A program made the position numbers and the translations under genes. Positions 8,261-17,650 of a stretch of 64,000 nucleotides of DNA are shown one piece after another. Source of the DNA: Rhizobium sp. ZPR4 (lineage in GTDB: Bacteria > Pseudomonadota > Alphaproteobacteria > Rhizobiales > Rhizobiaceae); contig NZ_CP157969.1 of the NCBI RefSeq assembly GCF_040215725.1, positions 930,001-994,000 on the forward strand, given 5' to 3'. Every line of letters begins with the position of its first letter. Position 1 is the first letter of the stretch. The notes under the pieces were generated by a model that was not told the origin of the DNA, did no database searches, and was given only the letters and a program-made list of their open reading frames with translations.

Positions 8261-9433
8261 TCAAGCGATGAGGGCAACGGCCTCGTCGGCGATCACCCGT
8301 TCCTCGTCGGTCGGGATCACGAACAGCTTCACGCGGCTGGAGGCCGCGTCGATTGCGATCGCGTTGCGCATGTTCGCGCCTTCATCGATCTCAATACCCA
8401 ACCATTGCAACCTTTGTGCAACGCGGGTCCTGATCTGCGGCTGGTTTTCACCGATGCCGGCGGTAAAGATGATGGCGTCGAGGCCGCCGATCGTGACGCT
8501 TAGCCGCCCGATCTCGCCTGATATGCGCAGGCAGAGCAGATCTATAGCTTCTGCCGCTTCCGGGCTCTCGTCATCGAGCAGAACCCGCGTGTCGCCGCTG
8601 ATGCCTGAAACGCCGAGCAGGCCGCATTCATGGTACAGGAAGTCCTCGATCCGTTCGGCCTGCCGCATCCCTGTCCTCATAAGGTAGAGCAGGGCACCCG
8701 GATCCAGCCAGCCGGGGCGCGTTGCCATCGGAATGCCGTCCAGTGCCGAAAATCCCATGCTCGTGTCGCGGCTGATACCGTTTTCCATCGCGCAGAGGCT
8801 GGCGCCACTGCCGAGATGGCAGGCCACGACCCTGCCTCTTGCAGCTTCGGGATCGATCTTTCGAAGCTGCGAGGCGATATATTTATAGGAAAGCCCATGA
8901 AAGCCGTAGCGGCGTATGCCGTCGTCATGCATGGCGCGCGGAATTGCCAGCCGCCGCACCAGGTCGGCTTGCGATGCATGAAAGGCCGTGTCGAAGGAGG
9001 CGGTCTGCAGGACGTCGGGCCGCAGCGCTGCCATCGATCGGATGGCACGCAGTGCCTGGGGTTGGTGCAGGGGAGCAAGGGGCACGAGCGTCTCGATCCG
9101 CTCGATGGCAGCGTCGTCCAGCAGGGTTGCCTCCGGAAACGTCAGGCCACCATGGACGACGCGGTGAGCGACCGCGAGGAGCCTGCCGGGAAGGTGAGCC
9201 AGCATATGATCCAGCGTTTCGGAGATGACGGAGACGAACTGTGCACCGTTGTCGCCCCTGATCGCCTTCTCGTATCTATCCGGGCCGATGGAATAGCGAA
9301 GCATCAGTGGGCTCTGATCGAAATCGATCTTGCCGCGGCCGACATTCCTTGGCCCCTCGGTCGCCAGTTCGAAGACCCCGATTTTCAAGGTCGAGGAGCC
9401 GGCGTTGAATGTCAGCAAGACATCGTCGGACAT
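8261..9433 (-). CDS. ackA: Acetate kinase
   Basis: Enzyme of 390 residues that converts acetyl-phosphate and ADP to acetate and ATP. Seen in the sequence: [16 protein letters not shown] (phosphate loop), HRVVHGG, the [10 protein letters not shown] segment, [28 protein letters not shown] and a [10 protein letters not shown] motif near the C-terminus. Start at 9433 (MSDDVLL); the longer reading frame to 9493 adds residues unlike the family. It is the first gene of a two-gene operon with the phosphoketolase. Confidence 0.97.
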   Translation of the reverse strand: MSDDVLLTFNAGSSTLKIGVFELATEGPRNVGRGKIDFDQSPLMLRYSIGPDRYEKAIRGDNGAQFVSVISETLDHMLAHLPGRLLAVAHRVVHGGLTFPEATLLDDAAIERIETLVPLAPLHQPQALRAIRSMAALRPDVLQTASFDTAFHASQADLVRRLAIPRAMHDDGIRRYGFHGLSYKYIASQLRKIDPEAARGRVVACHLGSGASLCAMENGISRDTSMGFSALDGIPMATRPGWLDPGALLYLMRTGMRQAERIEDFLYHECGLLGVSGISGDTRVLLDDESPEAAEAIDLLCLRISGEIGRLSVTIGGLDAIIFTAGIGENQPQIRTRVAQRLQWLGIEIDEGANMRNAIAIDAASSRVKLFVIPTDEERVIADEAVALIA

Positions 9434-9538
9434 GTCAGCCTCGAATGAAGAGTGTCGACTACCGCAAGTTAGTGCGTTCGCCTGCGGAAGCAACTATGCA
9501 GACGGTCGCAGGCGGCTCTTTCTCGCCAAATGAGGCCG

Positions 9539-10237
9539 TCATTCACCGGCAAGCCAGCGAAATGCGCGCCGAAGAAACACCTGACCATTCGCGGTGATCG
9601 GGGTCCCGTGCGCCATCAGAACCTTTTTCGCGGGCCAGGCCAGAATATGGTCGAGCGCCGCGCGAGCGACCTGACGATGGGTAAAAGCCACACGAAATTT
9701 GCGGGGCACGGAGGGTTCTGGCGCCACCATGAGATCGAGCCGGGCGACGAGGCCCCGCCATCCCCTGAACCAATCCCGCGGAAATTGTTGGAGGAGATCG
9801 GCAAAGATCGCCGTCTCGCTGCGGTAGTGAAAGAGGACGGCTTCCGTCGTTATCCTGTTTCCCTCGACGATGGCGATATCGATCTCTCCCGTCCAGGCGG
9901 AGATCGGCGTGTCACGGCGAAGGTCCTCATCAAAAGCGATATCCCTGCGCTTTTCCCGCAGGCCGGGCGGTGCATAGATTTTCGCCTCCGGAAAAGCTTC
10001 CCGCCATTCGGCAAGCCATGTGTGATGCAGCGAGTTCGGCGGCACGAGGTGTCGCACGACGCCCAGCGCTTCGATCGCGAAGCGAAGGTCGCTCGAGAGC
10101 CTCACCGGCGACCAGAGGACCAGATCGTGGTTGCGCAGTCGGATGACGGCCATGCGCGTGGGATAGTGAAATCCCGCTGCGGCCGTCACGACCGGGCCAT
10201 CGGCAGTCCAGATATCGGGGCCGAATTCCTTCAACAT
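9539..10237 (-). CDS. DUF4336 protein (metallo-hydrolase-like fold)
   Basis: Protein of 232 residues. The order MLKEFGPDIWTADGPVV..., YPTRMAVIRLRNHDLVLWSPVRLS, LVPPNSLHHTWLAEWREAFPEAKIYAPPGLREKR and DLLQQFPRDWFRGWRGLVARLDLM matches DUF4336, a group related to metallo-beta-lactamases but with few of their metal-binding His residues. Function unknown. It is divergent from the TetR gene at 10290, with TetR-like operator palindromes in the gap, so it is probably the repressor's target. Confidence 0.8.
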   Translation of the reverse strand: MLKEFGPDIWTADGPVVTAAAGFHYPTRMAVIRLRNHDLVLWSPVRLSSDLRFAIEALGVVRHLVPPNSLHHTWLAEWREAFPEAKIYAPPGLREKRRDIAFDEDLRRDTPISAWTGEIDIAIVEGNRITTEAVLFHYRSETAIFADLLQQFPRDWFRGWRGLVARLDLMVAPEPSVPRKFRVAFTHRQVARAALDHILAWPAKKVLMAHGTPITANGQVFLRRAFRWLAGE

Positions 10238-10255
10238 GACAGCATCCGATTTTAT

Positions 10256-10285
10256 TTACACTCGTGTAAAATTACACTAATGTAT
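10256..10285. promoter_or_regulatory. Two TetR-type operator palindromes
   Basis: TTACACTCGTGTAA (10256-10269) is a palindrome with 6-base arms, followed two bases later by the weaker copy TTACACTAATGTAT (10272-10285). They lie between the DUF4336 gene and the TetR gene and end just before the TetR start. TetR family repressors usually bind this kind of site. Confidence 0.65.
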
Positions 10286-10289
10286 AAAA

Positions 10290-10877
10290 ATGACAATCAT
10301 GAAGCGCAGGGAACGATCGAGGAAACTCATCCTTGATGCCGCGGGCGCGGCTTTCAGGGAACTTGGATTCGCGGAGACCTCGATTGAGGAAATAGCTGGC
10401 CGTGCCGGCCTGACGCGCAAGACAGTCTACAATCTTTTTCGCTCGAAAGAGGACATTGCGCTCTGCCTGATCGCACTGGTCGAAGCGCAGGATGCCGGCT
10501 ATCGCGTGAGAATGGCGGCAAACGAGAATGTCCTGTCCCTGCTCGAACTGGTGCTTCTCGACAGCGCAGGCTGGTGCCTTGCCAATCCGTCGCTTGCAAG
10601 GCTTGCTCTCAGTCCCGCCGTCCGGCCATCGCTCGACCCGCCGTCCGGTCGGCCTTCGTTCCAGGGGCTTGTGAGGGACATTCTGGCTCTTGGCCAGCGG
10701 CAAGGGATCATTCGCAAGGACGAGGATCTCAATTTCATGACCCTTGTCTTGCTCGGGGTTTTTGGGCAATCCATGCTGACGGCACTGTCGACGGGATCGT
10801 TCAGCGGGCAGGAAATCAGGCGCATTGTCCGCATCCTTGTCGAAGGCATCGGCTCGGCCGCGCAGCCCATAAGTTGA
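10290..10877 (+). CDS. TetR/AcrR family transcriptional regulator
   Basis: Protein of 195 residues. The N-terminal helix-turn-helix is typical: KLILDAAGAAFRELGFAETSIEEIAGRAGLTRKTVYNLFRSKEDIALCL. The C-terminal ligand domain is variable. ATG codons at 10290 and 10299 are both possible; neither has a good ribosome site, and the operator copy at 10272 lies almost on the start, which suggests a very short leader and strong autorepression. The divergent DUF4336 gene is the likely target. Confidence 0.9.
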   Translation: MTIMKRRERSRKLILDAAGAAFRELGFAETSIEEIAGRAGLTRKTVYNLFRSKEDIALCLIALVEAQDAGYRVRMAANENVLSLLELVLLDSAGWCLANPSLARLALSPAVRPSLDPPSGRPSFQGLVRDILALGQRQGIIRKDEDLNFMTLVLLGVFGQSMLTALSTGSFSGQEIRRIVRILVEGIGSAAQPIS

Positions 10878-10913
10878 CGGCCCTCACGAGGCTCGCCACA
10901 CGTCCGCGTGGCG

Positions 10914-11291
10914 TCAAACTTCCATCACGTCTTCGAACGCTTCGGGAAAGCTTTCGCGCGCCAGTTTCTCGTTGATGACGAGCATGGCTTCATAGGAGAC
11001 CGGATCGAAATCCTTGTCGGCCGGCAGGACCTCGCGCTCAAAAAGCAGGTTCAGGCGTGCGGCGTCGAGATTGCCGCGCTCGAAGGGTTCGGGTCCGAAA
11101 TAGTGCCAGAGCGCGTGCAGGAATGCGGCGTCGATCCGGTGTTCCTGCGTTCCCGGCCGCGCGCGGCGCGGCAGCTTTTTGATCGGCGTCACGCCTTTCG
11201 GGTTCGCGCGGCGAATGGTGAATTGGACGCCGGTTCCCGGCATGCCGGAAGGAAAGCCGCGATGTTTCGTCATGTCGGGAAGCTTGCCCAT
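10914..11291 (-). CDS. Conserved hypothetical protein
   Basis: Soluble protein of 125 residues. The first half is basic and Pro-rich (GKLPDMTKHRGFPSGMPGTGVQF, IKKLPRRARPGTQEHR). The second half is helical and acidic (AAFLHALWHYFGPEPFERGNLDAARLNLLFEREVLP). Start at 11291 (MGKLPDM) has a good GAGAGGAG site; the frame extends to 11318. I recognise no domain. It is convergent with the TetR gene. Confidence 0.6.
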   Translation of the reverse strand: MGKLPDMTKHRGFPSGMPGTGVQFTIRRANPKGVTPIKKLPRRARPGTQEHRIDAAFLHALWHYFGPEPFERGNLDAARLNLLFEREVLPADKDFDPVSYEAMLVINEKLARESFPEAFEDVMEV

Positions 11292-11488
11292 GGCTGCTGC
11301 TCCTCTCTCGTTAAGCAATCGAATGGCCTCTTCCGATGTCAGGCAAGCCGATGCGATGGAGAAGGCCGTGGGGATGCACCTTGTCGTGATTTCCTTCTTC
11401 CAGTCAATTGCGAGCCCAGGTTTTTGCGCTCCGCCGAAAGGATGTCACACAGGCTCGATAGCGGGAGGCAATCGACCCCAGGGCAAAA

Positions 11489-11713
11489 CTATCGCTCGTG
11501 CATGAACGGAGCGATTCCGGGAGCAGAGCCATGCACGGAAAAGTTCAATTCCACATCAAGCAAGTGATAGATGAGTGCGGCCAGTGCGACAAAAAAGACA
11601 GCGCCTAGAATGAAACGAAGGAATATCGGCCAAAGATAAGCGCTGATGATCGGCGCGAGGCGGGCTAACAGCGCAAACCAATCGACAAGCGTGGGTATCT
11701 TGCGTTTATACAT
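11489..11713 (-). CDS. Small membrane protein of 74 residues
   Basis: MYKRKIPTLVDWFALLARLAPIISAYLWPIFLRFILGAVFFVALAALIYHLL is largely hydrophobic, with two probable helices, then a short polar tail. A weak AGGGAAAG site precedes the ATG at 11713. No family recognised; coding is plausible because of the coherent hydrophobic pattern. Confidence 0.4.
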   Translation of the reverse strand: MYKRKIPTLVDWFALLARLAPIISAYLWPIFLRFILGAVFFVALAALIYHLLDVELNFSVHGSAPGIAPFMHER

Positions 11714-12135
11714 GATGCTTTCCCTACGAGACTTGGCACTGTCGTTTGGCATTGCCCGTCTCCGCTCGGAGCCCGATGCCTGCTGAAGGCTCTTTCGCGG
11801 TGACAGCGGCTGCCTCATTGGAAAACGGGCGACTGGTCGCCTGTCGGCATCGGAAGACAATATGAATATGGTGCAGGTTTCGTGGATATGGGATGCAGGC
11901 TTGGTGGATGCCGCCGTTCGATCCATTGCGATGCCGGCTATCTAATCGTGTTGGACGCTGTTCGGGCGCCGTTGCGTCCAGTGCGCAGCCCGAATGCGCT
12001 GCAACGGAAAGCGGTATTGAAGAGAAGCATGAAGTCGTCGAACGATAGACCCCTGACGCTCATCAGATCCGTTTTACTTTTACGTAAGCTTCACTAAACT
12101 TCCAGGTGAGTACGCTATTCGCCGGGGGAGAACAA
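11714..12135. other. Non-coding region upstream of FAD dehydrogenase
   Basis: About 420 bases without a convincing gene. It should hold promoters for the small membrane protein (minus) and the FAD dehydrogenase (plus). The only structure I see is the short palindrome TTACGTAA within about 12080-12090, some 45-55 bases before the FAD gene start. Confidence 0.4.
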
Positions 12136-13776
12136 ATGAGCAGTCGTGCAGATGTCGTCATCGTCGGAGCAGGCTTGTCCGGTCTTGTTGCCGCCTGCGA
12201 GCTGATAGAGCGCGGGAAACGGGTGATCGTTGTCGATCAGGAGCCGCGGGCAAGTCTTGGTGGTCAGGCCTTCTGGTCTCTTGGTGGGCTGTTCATGATC
12301 GATACGCCCGAACAGCGGCGGATGCGAATTCGCGACAGTCTCGATCTCGCCCGTCAGGATTGGCTGGGCGCTGCCGCCTTCGACAGGCTTGAGGACTTCT
12401 GGCCACGTGCCTGGGCGGATGCCTATCTCAATTTTGCCGCCGGCGAGATGCGCAGCTGGCTGCACGGGCTCGGCATGCGCTGGTTTCCCGTCGTCGGCTG
12501 GGCTGAGCGTGGCGGAGGCCTTGCCGACGGGCATGGCAATTCGGTGCCGCGCTTCCATCTCACCTGGGGCACGGGTCCCGGCGTTCTCGATCCATTCCTA
12601 AAGCGGATTCTGGCGGCAGAGAAGCAAGGCAAGGTCGAGCTGTTGTTCCGTCGGCGGGTGACGCGGCTGATCGGTGATCACAATGGCATAACCGGCGTGG
12701 AAGGTGAGATCCTGGCTGAGGATGGTATCCCCCGTGGTCGGCAGTCGAGCCGTGATGTCGTGGGGGACTTCCGCATCGAGGGTGCCGTTATCGTGGCGAG
12801 CGGCGGCATCGGCGGCAATCCAGAACTGGTTCGCCGCGCCTGGCCCGTCGACCGTCTTGGCACGCCCCCGGAGCGGATGCTGAGCGGCGTGCCCCATCAT
12901 GTGGACGGCTTGATGATCGGTCATGCCGAGGCAGCCGGCGCGCGGCCGATTAATGGCGACAGGATGTGGCACTATACCGAAGGCATTGCCAACTGGGACC
13001 CGATCTGGCCGAACCATGGTATTCGCATTTTGCCAGGTCCGTCTTCGCTCTGGTTCGACGCCAATGGCAATCGCATGCCGGCACCTTGCCTGCCGGGCTT
13101 CGACAGCCTTGCGACGCTGCAGCACATCTGCAAGCTCGGCCATGGTTACAGCTGGTTCGTGACCACGCAGAAGATCGTCAAGAAGGAGTTTGCTCTTTCG
13201 GGCTCCGAGCAGAATCCGGATCTTACGGGACGCGATATCGGGCTCCTTCTGCGCAGCCGTCTTGGCCGGTCGGCTCCCCCGCCGGTGGAAGCCTTCAAGG
13301 CGAAGGGCAAGGATTTCATCGTTGCCGAAACGTTGGAAGAGCTGGTCGCCGGCATGAACCGTATCGGCGACCACCCGCTCGATTTTGGCCATCTGCGCAC
13401 CCAGATCGAAGCCCGCGATCGCGAGTTGGATAATCCCTTTGCCAAGGATGCCCAGATCGTCGCGTTGAGACAGGCGCGCGGATATCTCGGTGATCGCTTC
13501 ATGCGCACGGCCCCACCGCATCGCATATTGGATGTAAAGGCCGGCCCATTGATTGCCGTGCGCCTCAATATTCTCACTCGCAAATCTCTGGGCGGGCTTG
13601 AAACCGATCTGAATAGCCAGGCGCTTGGGCAGAGCGGCGTGCTCATACCGGGATTATATGCCTGCGGCGAGGCGGCAGGCTTTGGTGGCGGTGGATATCA
13701 CGGCTACAATGCGCTGGAGGGCACGTTCCTGGGAGGATGCATTTTCTCCGGCCGCAAAGCGGGACGGGCGGCATGA
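12136..13776 (+). CDS. FAD-binding dehydrogenase (KstD/fumarate reductase-like family)
   Basis: Flavoprotein of 546 residues. The N-terminal dinucleotide-binding motif is clear: VVIVGAGLSGLVAACELIERGKRVIVVDQE, where the final acid binds the FAD ribose. A C-terminal FAD-contact segment reads GLYACGEAAGFGGGGYHGYNALEGTFLGGCIFSGRKAG. The family (FAD_binding_2, 'FAD-binding dehydrogenase') includes 3-ketosteroid dehydrogenase-like enzymes that desaturate carbonyl substrates. The true substrate is unknown. Start ATG 12136 has GGGGGAG just upstream. It stands alone. Confidence 0.88.
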   Translation: MSSRADVVIVGAGLSGLVAACELIERGKRVIVVDQEPRASLGGQAFWSLGGLFMIDTPEQRRMRIRDSLDLARQDWLGAAAFDRLEDFWPRAWADAYLNFAAGEMRSWLHGLGMRWFPVVGWAERGGGLADGHGNSVPRFHLTWGTGPGVLDPFLKRILAAEKQGKVELLFRRRVTRLIGDHNGITGVEGEILAEDGIPRGRQSSRDVVGDFRIEGAVIVASGGIGGNPELVRRAWPVDRLGTPPERMLSGVPHHVDGLMIGHAEAAGARPINGDRMWHYTEGIANWDPIWPNHGIRILPGPSSLWFDANGNRMPAPCLPGFDSLATLQHICKLGHGYSWFVTTQKIVKKEFALSGSEQNPDLTGRDIGLLLRSRLGRSAPPPVEAFKAKGKDFIVAETLEELVAGMNRIGDHPLDFGHLRTQIEARDRELDNPFAKDAQIVALRQARGYLGDRFMRTAPPHRILDVKAGPLIAVRLNILTRKSLGGLETDLNSQALGQSGVLIPGLYACGEAAGFGGGGYHGYNALEGTFLGGCIFSGRKAGRAA

Positions 13777-14039
13777 ACCGGTCGAAATGGACGCTCTTCT
13801 CAGAGAGGGTGTCCGACGACACTGCGAGGGCATGCAGTCTCGTCGGACGCTGCAATCGCCGGCTCGGGGGTGGCATCCAAGCCGGTAGAGTAAGTCATAG
13901 CATCTACCAGAGGTTTATTTAACCTACCCGAATGGACGGCTGGAAACTCGGGCAGCGAGCGAGAGCCAGCGGCGTGTTTGCGCAAAGAGTAACTGTCGCT
14001 CGTCTATTGGCGTTATCTAAGCAAATGCGGCGGGATTAT

Positions 14040-14408
14040 TCATGTCCGGCAGTCGACTTGCGAAGGTTCGCTAGGAGCTACTTTTCGCCAGTGGCGCGAA
14101 CGCAGAAGGTATAGAAGGATTCTCGATCTTTCGAAATAGCCAGGCGTTGCGGGCGAGCTGCCATCGTGTAGGGAAGCCTGGCGGAACTCGCTACCGAAGC
14201 GGAGCGGCGCGGCATTGCCGGCAATCTCATGTCCTGCAATAAGCTGCCGTTCGGGTATGCGACGAAGCACGCCTGCAAGCGGCCCGTGATATTGCGCGAC
14301 CATTTCGTCCGACCGGTCCCTATGGGTTTTGACGATGACGAAAGCCCACTCCGTAAGCGCCAAAGCGCCGACACAGAGAAGCGTGGGAAGGATGCAGCGA
14401 AGCAACAT
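14040..14408 (-). CDS. Possible small exported protein
   Basis: Reading frame of 122 residues with an N-terminal hydrophobic segment (MLLRCILPTLLCVGALALTEWAFVIV) that could be a signal anchor. The rest is not recognised. Codon choice is only moderately coding-like and there is no clear ribosome site. It is the only candidate in the 770-base gap between the FAD dehydrogenase and the phospholipase D gene; the remainder of that gap shows nothing I can identify. Confidence 0.3.
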   Translation of the reverse strand: MLLRCILPTLLCVGALALTEWAFVIVKTHRDRSDEMVAQYHGPLAGVLRRIPERQLIAGHEIAGNAAPLRFGSEFRQASLHDGSSPATPGYFERSRILLYLLRSRHWRKVAPSEPSQVDCRT

Positions 14409-14546
14409 TTGGGAATCCAGATTGTTGCCAAGCCACTAGAAGTCGAAGATTGCGTCGGCATTACAAATGCCTGAGCAAGTCGAACCATGCCCGCAGGGAG
14501 GATCGCAGTGGGTTCGCTGCGATCCGGGGTTGATGCGCGTCAGGTG

Positions 14547-16280
14547 TCAGGCATTGTCATTTTTGCCGAACCAGAAGTCGAGCTCGCGTATGCGGCGTTT
14601 GTCATAGGGTTGGTCGGGCGATTTGATCTGCCAGTTGTCATCATCGGCAAGACCGGTCCACTTGGGCGCGCCGCCCTGTTTCTGAACGGATTGCCGCCAG
14701 CGATACTGGGCATAGATTTCCATGATCTTGCCGGCATATTGGCTGGCAAGATCGCCGTTGCCGGTGATGATCACCAGGTTTTCGTCGTTCACGCCGCTCG
14801 CCTTCGGACCCATATTGTGGGAGCCGGTCATCACGACGGGATTGGGACCATACGGATCGATGATGACCACTTTGCTGTGGACCATGGCGTGGGCAGTCGG
14901 CAGCTTCAGGACTTCCTTCTGCCAATAGGCAAAACGGCCGGGGATTGCTGCGGGCAGGACGACATCGGCGTTGGCATCGATCCGTTCGCCTCTGTTGAAC
15001 AGCACGACAGGGTTCTTTGCCGTGCCGGGGTTCTGGTTGACCACGCCCTGGATGTAGAGATCGGGCTTGAACGACGGGCTCGACGGAGAGGCAAGCTCGA
15101 TGATGTCGTTGAGAAGCGTACCGCGAGGCCCTGGATTGAACATGGCGAACAGGATGCCCTGTTGGGCGCCGCGGATCAGCTCGCCTGCCTGTTCGAGATC
15201 GAGCCCCTCACGCATCGGCGTGAACCAGACCGTCGTATTTTTGGCTTTCGATGTCGTCCTGGGTTCGGCATTGCTCTGGTAGAGAGCAGGCGGGGAATCA
15301 TTGCCATCGGAGGCAAGCGTCTTCCACTGGTCAAGGTAGAATTCCGCCACGGCCGGGTTGTCGATCAGGAGCGCATTGTTGGCCTGGGTGCAAAGGCCGG
15401 TCATCGTCCAGTTCGTGCTGCCGGTCCACACGGCTTGAGGCGCCTTGTCTGCATCGCAGATGACCAGGAATTTATTGTGCGCCAGTGCCCGCGGCGCGCT
15501 CATGCGATCCTTGACATCGCAGGAAGACAGCGCGGATCGGGCATCCTCGTTTTCGTCCTCGCCCTTTTTCTTCACGCTGCCATTGCCAAGCACGATATGG
15601 GCACGCTTCTTGAAGCCCTGCAGCAGAGGTATCAATTCGGGATCGTCCAGCTCGAACAGGGCGGCATAGATATGGCCGCTATTCGATCGCGCATCGTTCA
15701 AGAGCGATACCAGCTTGTCGCGGATCGGCCCCGCGAGAAAGCGGCGGATCGGATCTTCCGGGTTGGCGATCGCCTTCTTGAGTTTGGTGGTTGGAGCCTC
15801 TTCGGGCAGCACGCGTGCCAGCCATTGGCTGGCAACGATGCCTCGATTGAAATAGCAGCTGACATGGCCGCTGGTTTCTGCCCCGATCTGCAGGGCATCG
15901 CTCCAGTCCGATACGTGATCGGCCGATTCCTGCAGCGCCGTCTCAGGCCCGGTCATGGCGGAGACCCTGTAGGCGACGACATCGCCGGGATTGACGGCGA
16001 AATCGGACCAGAGATATTTCTGGATCGGCCATTCCGTCGTCGGCTTGCGCGTGCCTTCTTCGACGGCCGGCCCATCGGCGAAGCCGACCCAACTGGCAAC
16101 GATCTCCTCATGAAAGCCGTCGGCGTCGACATCGGAGACCGTATTCGGGCTTTGCGGGCTTCCAGCCGCGCGCTTGATCTTCCGTCGCAAGGCAAAACCA
16201 CGGCACTGGTCGATAAAGTCGCTGCGCCAGGCAATAAGAGCACTATCGACACCGGGATGCACGATCAGACTTATGTTCAT
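14547..16280 (-). CDS. Phospholipase D-like domain protein
   Basis: Protein of 577 residues with two HKD (HxK...D) half-sites, the signature of the PLD superfamily. The first is AHNKFLVICDADKAP followed by VWTGSTNWT at about residue 267; the second is MVHSKVVIIDPYGPNP followed by MTGSHNMG at about residue 465. The PLD fold hydrolyses phosphodiesters (lipids or nucleic acid). The first 200 residues form a separate N-terminal domain beginning MNISLIVHPG. No signal peptide is visible. It is the last gene of a minus-strand cassette with a DUF2278 protein and a histidine phosphatase. Confidence 0.85.
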   Translation of the reverse strand: MNISLIVHPGVDSALIAWRSDFIDQCRGFALRRKIKRAAGSPQSPNTVSDVDADGFHEEIVASWVGFADGPAVEEGTRKPTTEWPIQKYLWSDFAVNPGDVVAYRVSAMTGPETALQESADHVSDWSDALQIGAETSGHVSCYFNRGIVASQWLARVLPEEAPTTKLKKAIANPEDPIRRFLAGPIRDKLVSLLNDARSNSGHIYAALFELDDPELIPLLQGFKKRAHIVLGNGSVKKKGEDENEDARSALSSCDVKDRMSAPRALAHNKFLVICDADKAPQAVWTGSTNWTMTGLCTQANNALLIDNPAVAEFYLDQWKTLASDGNDSPPALYQSNAEPRTTSKAKNTTVWFTPMREGLDLEQAGELIRGAQQGILFAMFNPGPRGTLLNDIIELASPSSPSFKPDLYIQGVVNQNPGTAKNPVVLFNRGERIDANADVVLPAAIPGRFAYWQKEVLKLPTAHAMVHSKVVIIDPYGPNPVVMTGSHNMGPKASGVNDENLVIITGNGDLASQYAGKIMEIYAQYRWRQSVQKQGGAPKWTGLADDDNWQIKSPDQPYDKRRIRELDFWFGKNDNA

Positions 16281-16381
16281 TGTACCTCTCCCTGGATGGT
16301 TGCTTCAGTTTCTGCATTTGCTGTCGACCATGGAATTTGCGCTGTTCTCCGATCGCCGCGAGACGTTGACCGAAAGGCCCG

Positions 16382-17071
16382 TCAGGCGAGTGGGGCGCCG
16401 GTCTGATCGTCGGTCTTGAGCGACTGAACGCTGAAGCGCACGAACAAGGCTATGGTCTCGCCGCCGGCAAATCGGATGAACAGGCCGCCATCGCCATGGA
16501 CGCGATTGTCGTCGGCGAAACTGCCGGAGTTGCCTTGCATGAAGTGGATATCGTGGACGCCGCGTTCCGGGCTGAAATGAAAGGTTTCGTCGCTTCCCTG
16601 GTCCTGAAAATATTCGCCGAAGGCAACGATGACAGCGCCGGTATCCGCCTTTGCCCGTTCGATTTGTCCGTCCAGCATGTTGGCCAGCGACAGCTGCGCA
16701 CCTTCGACCGGAATGGCGGTCATATCCTCGATCGGGAAAAGCGTGTCGCGAATATAGTCCAGGCCCTCGCCGTCCGGTCCTGTCTGCAAGGCCTTGAAGC
16801 CTGCCGGGCCCTGGGCAAGCCCGGCAATATCGTGGCCGCTATTGTCCTTGAACTCCGGGTCGTAGTGAACCAACACTTCGCTGCCATCAACCGATTGGAC
16901 GTTGACGGCAATCCGGAAATCATCGTCGCCTGCTTTGACCCAGATCTCATAATGCGGCGAGGAACCCGACGGCTTCATTGCGCCATCGGTAACCCTGCCG
17001 ACGAGGACTCCGTAGGTGCGCTTGGCATTTTTGGGTTTCCGGCGTTCACGTGTCATGAGTGGGGCCTTCAT
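16382..17071 (-). CDS. DUF2278 (YukJ) family protein
   Basis: Protein of 229 residues. YGVLVGRVTDG...SPHYEIWVKAGDDDFRIAVNVQS is the N-terminal DUF2278 signature. Later parts (GVHDIHFMQGNSGSFADDNRVHGDGGLFI) also fit the family: DIHxNQGN is its best-conserved stretch. YukJ-like proteins are of unknown function. The start at 17071 is two bases after the stop of the histidine phosphatase; MTRERRK at 17056 is an alternative. A gap of about 100 bases separates it from the PLD gene. Confidence 0.82.
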   Translation of the reverse strand: MKAPLMTRERRKPKNAKRTYGVLVGRVTDGAMKPSGSSPHYEIWVKAGDDDFRIAVNVQSVDGSEVLVHYDPEFKDNSGHDIAGLAQGPAGFKALQTGPDGEGLDYIRDTLFPIEDMTAIPVEGAQLSLANMLDGQIERAKADTGAVIVAFGEYFQDQGSDETFHFSPERGVHDIHFMQGNSGSFADDNRVHGDGGLFIRFAGGETIALFVRFSVQSLKTDDQTGAPLA

Positions 17072-17073
17072 TT

Positions 17074-17625
17074 TTAGGGCTGGAAAATGCTTGCCTGATC
17101 GCCCGCCAGAACCTGTTGCGGCACTTGGAGGAGATGCCAGGCCGGATCCGGCGTCAGCACGAAGATCATGTCGAATCGATCATCGGGCCAAACGGGCGCG
17201 TTTATAGCACTTTGCGTCAACGCCGTGACGATCTCATGAATTGCCTTGTGCTCCCAGGCAATGAGCACCACACCCGTTTGATTGAGGACGGCCTTTGCCA
17301 GTTCCGGTTCTTCGCCGCGTGCGTGATCGATATTGACGGTGAGCCCCGTCAGGTCAGCCAGTGGCTGAAGGGTCGATCGGGTGCGGTGGCTGCGATGCTT
17401 GTCGTCGGGATGCGCCGCATAGAGCAAGGTCGGCCGTTCGATAGCGCCTTGGGTGCCGCTCTTGCCAAGCGGGCAGAACAGGCGAACCAAGGCGCCTGCC
17501 CGCTGCCATCCCCTCACGGTCAGAAAGTTCTCGTTCGGCGTCCCGTCGAGCCGGACCCCCTGGTCCTTGCCGTCGTCCATCGGACGTTCGGCATGGCGAA
17601 TGATCATGATCTTGCGTGGTGCCAA
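17074..17625 (-). CDS. Histidine phosphatase family protein
   Basis: About 183 residues. The catalytic motif reads KIMIIRHAERP (RHG-type with Ala for Gly), and a second His lies in VLIAWEHKAIHEIV. The intervening segment HPDDKHRSHRTRSTLQPLADL provides the substrate-facing basic residues. The family dephosphorylates small molecules or proteins. The TTG at 17625 is chosen for GAGGG seven bases upstream; a longer TTG start at 17667 and an ATG at 17607 are alternatives. It is followed by the DUF2278 gene with almost no gap. Confidence 0.75.
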   Translation of the reverse strand: MAPRKIMIIRHAERPMDDGKDQGVRLDGTPNENFLTVRGWQRAGALVRLFCPLGKSGTQGAIERPTLLYAAHPDDKHRSHRTRSTLQPLADLTGLTVNIDHARGEEPELAKAVLNQTGVVLIAWEHKAIHEIVTALTQSAINAPVWPDDRFDMIFVLTPDPAWHLLQVPQQVLAGDQASIFQP

Positions 17626-17650
17626 GGAAGAGCCCTCAAAAATTTGGATT

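Noticed and set aside
14487..16406. Open plus-strand frame of 639 codons opposite the phospholipase D-like gene
   Set aside because: The minus strand has two intact HKD motifs; the antisense product has no domain.
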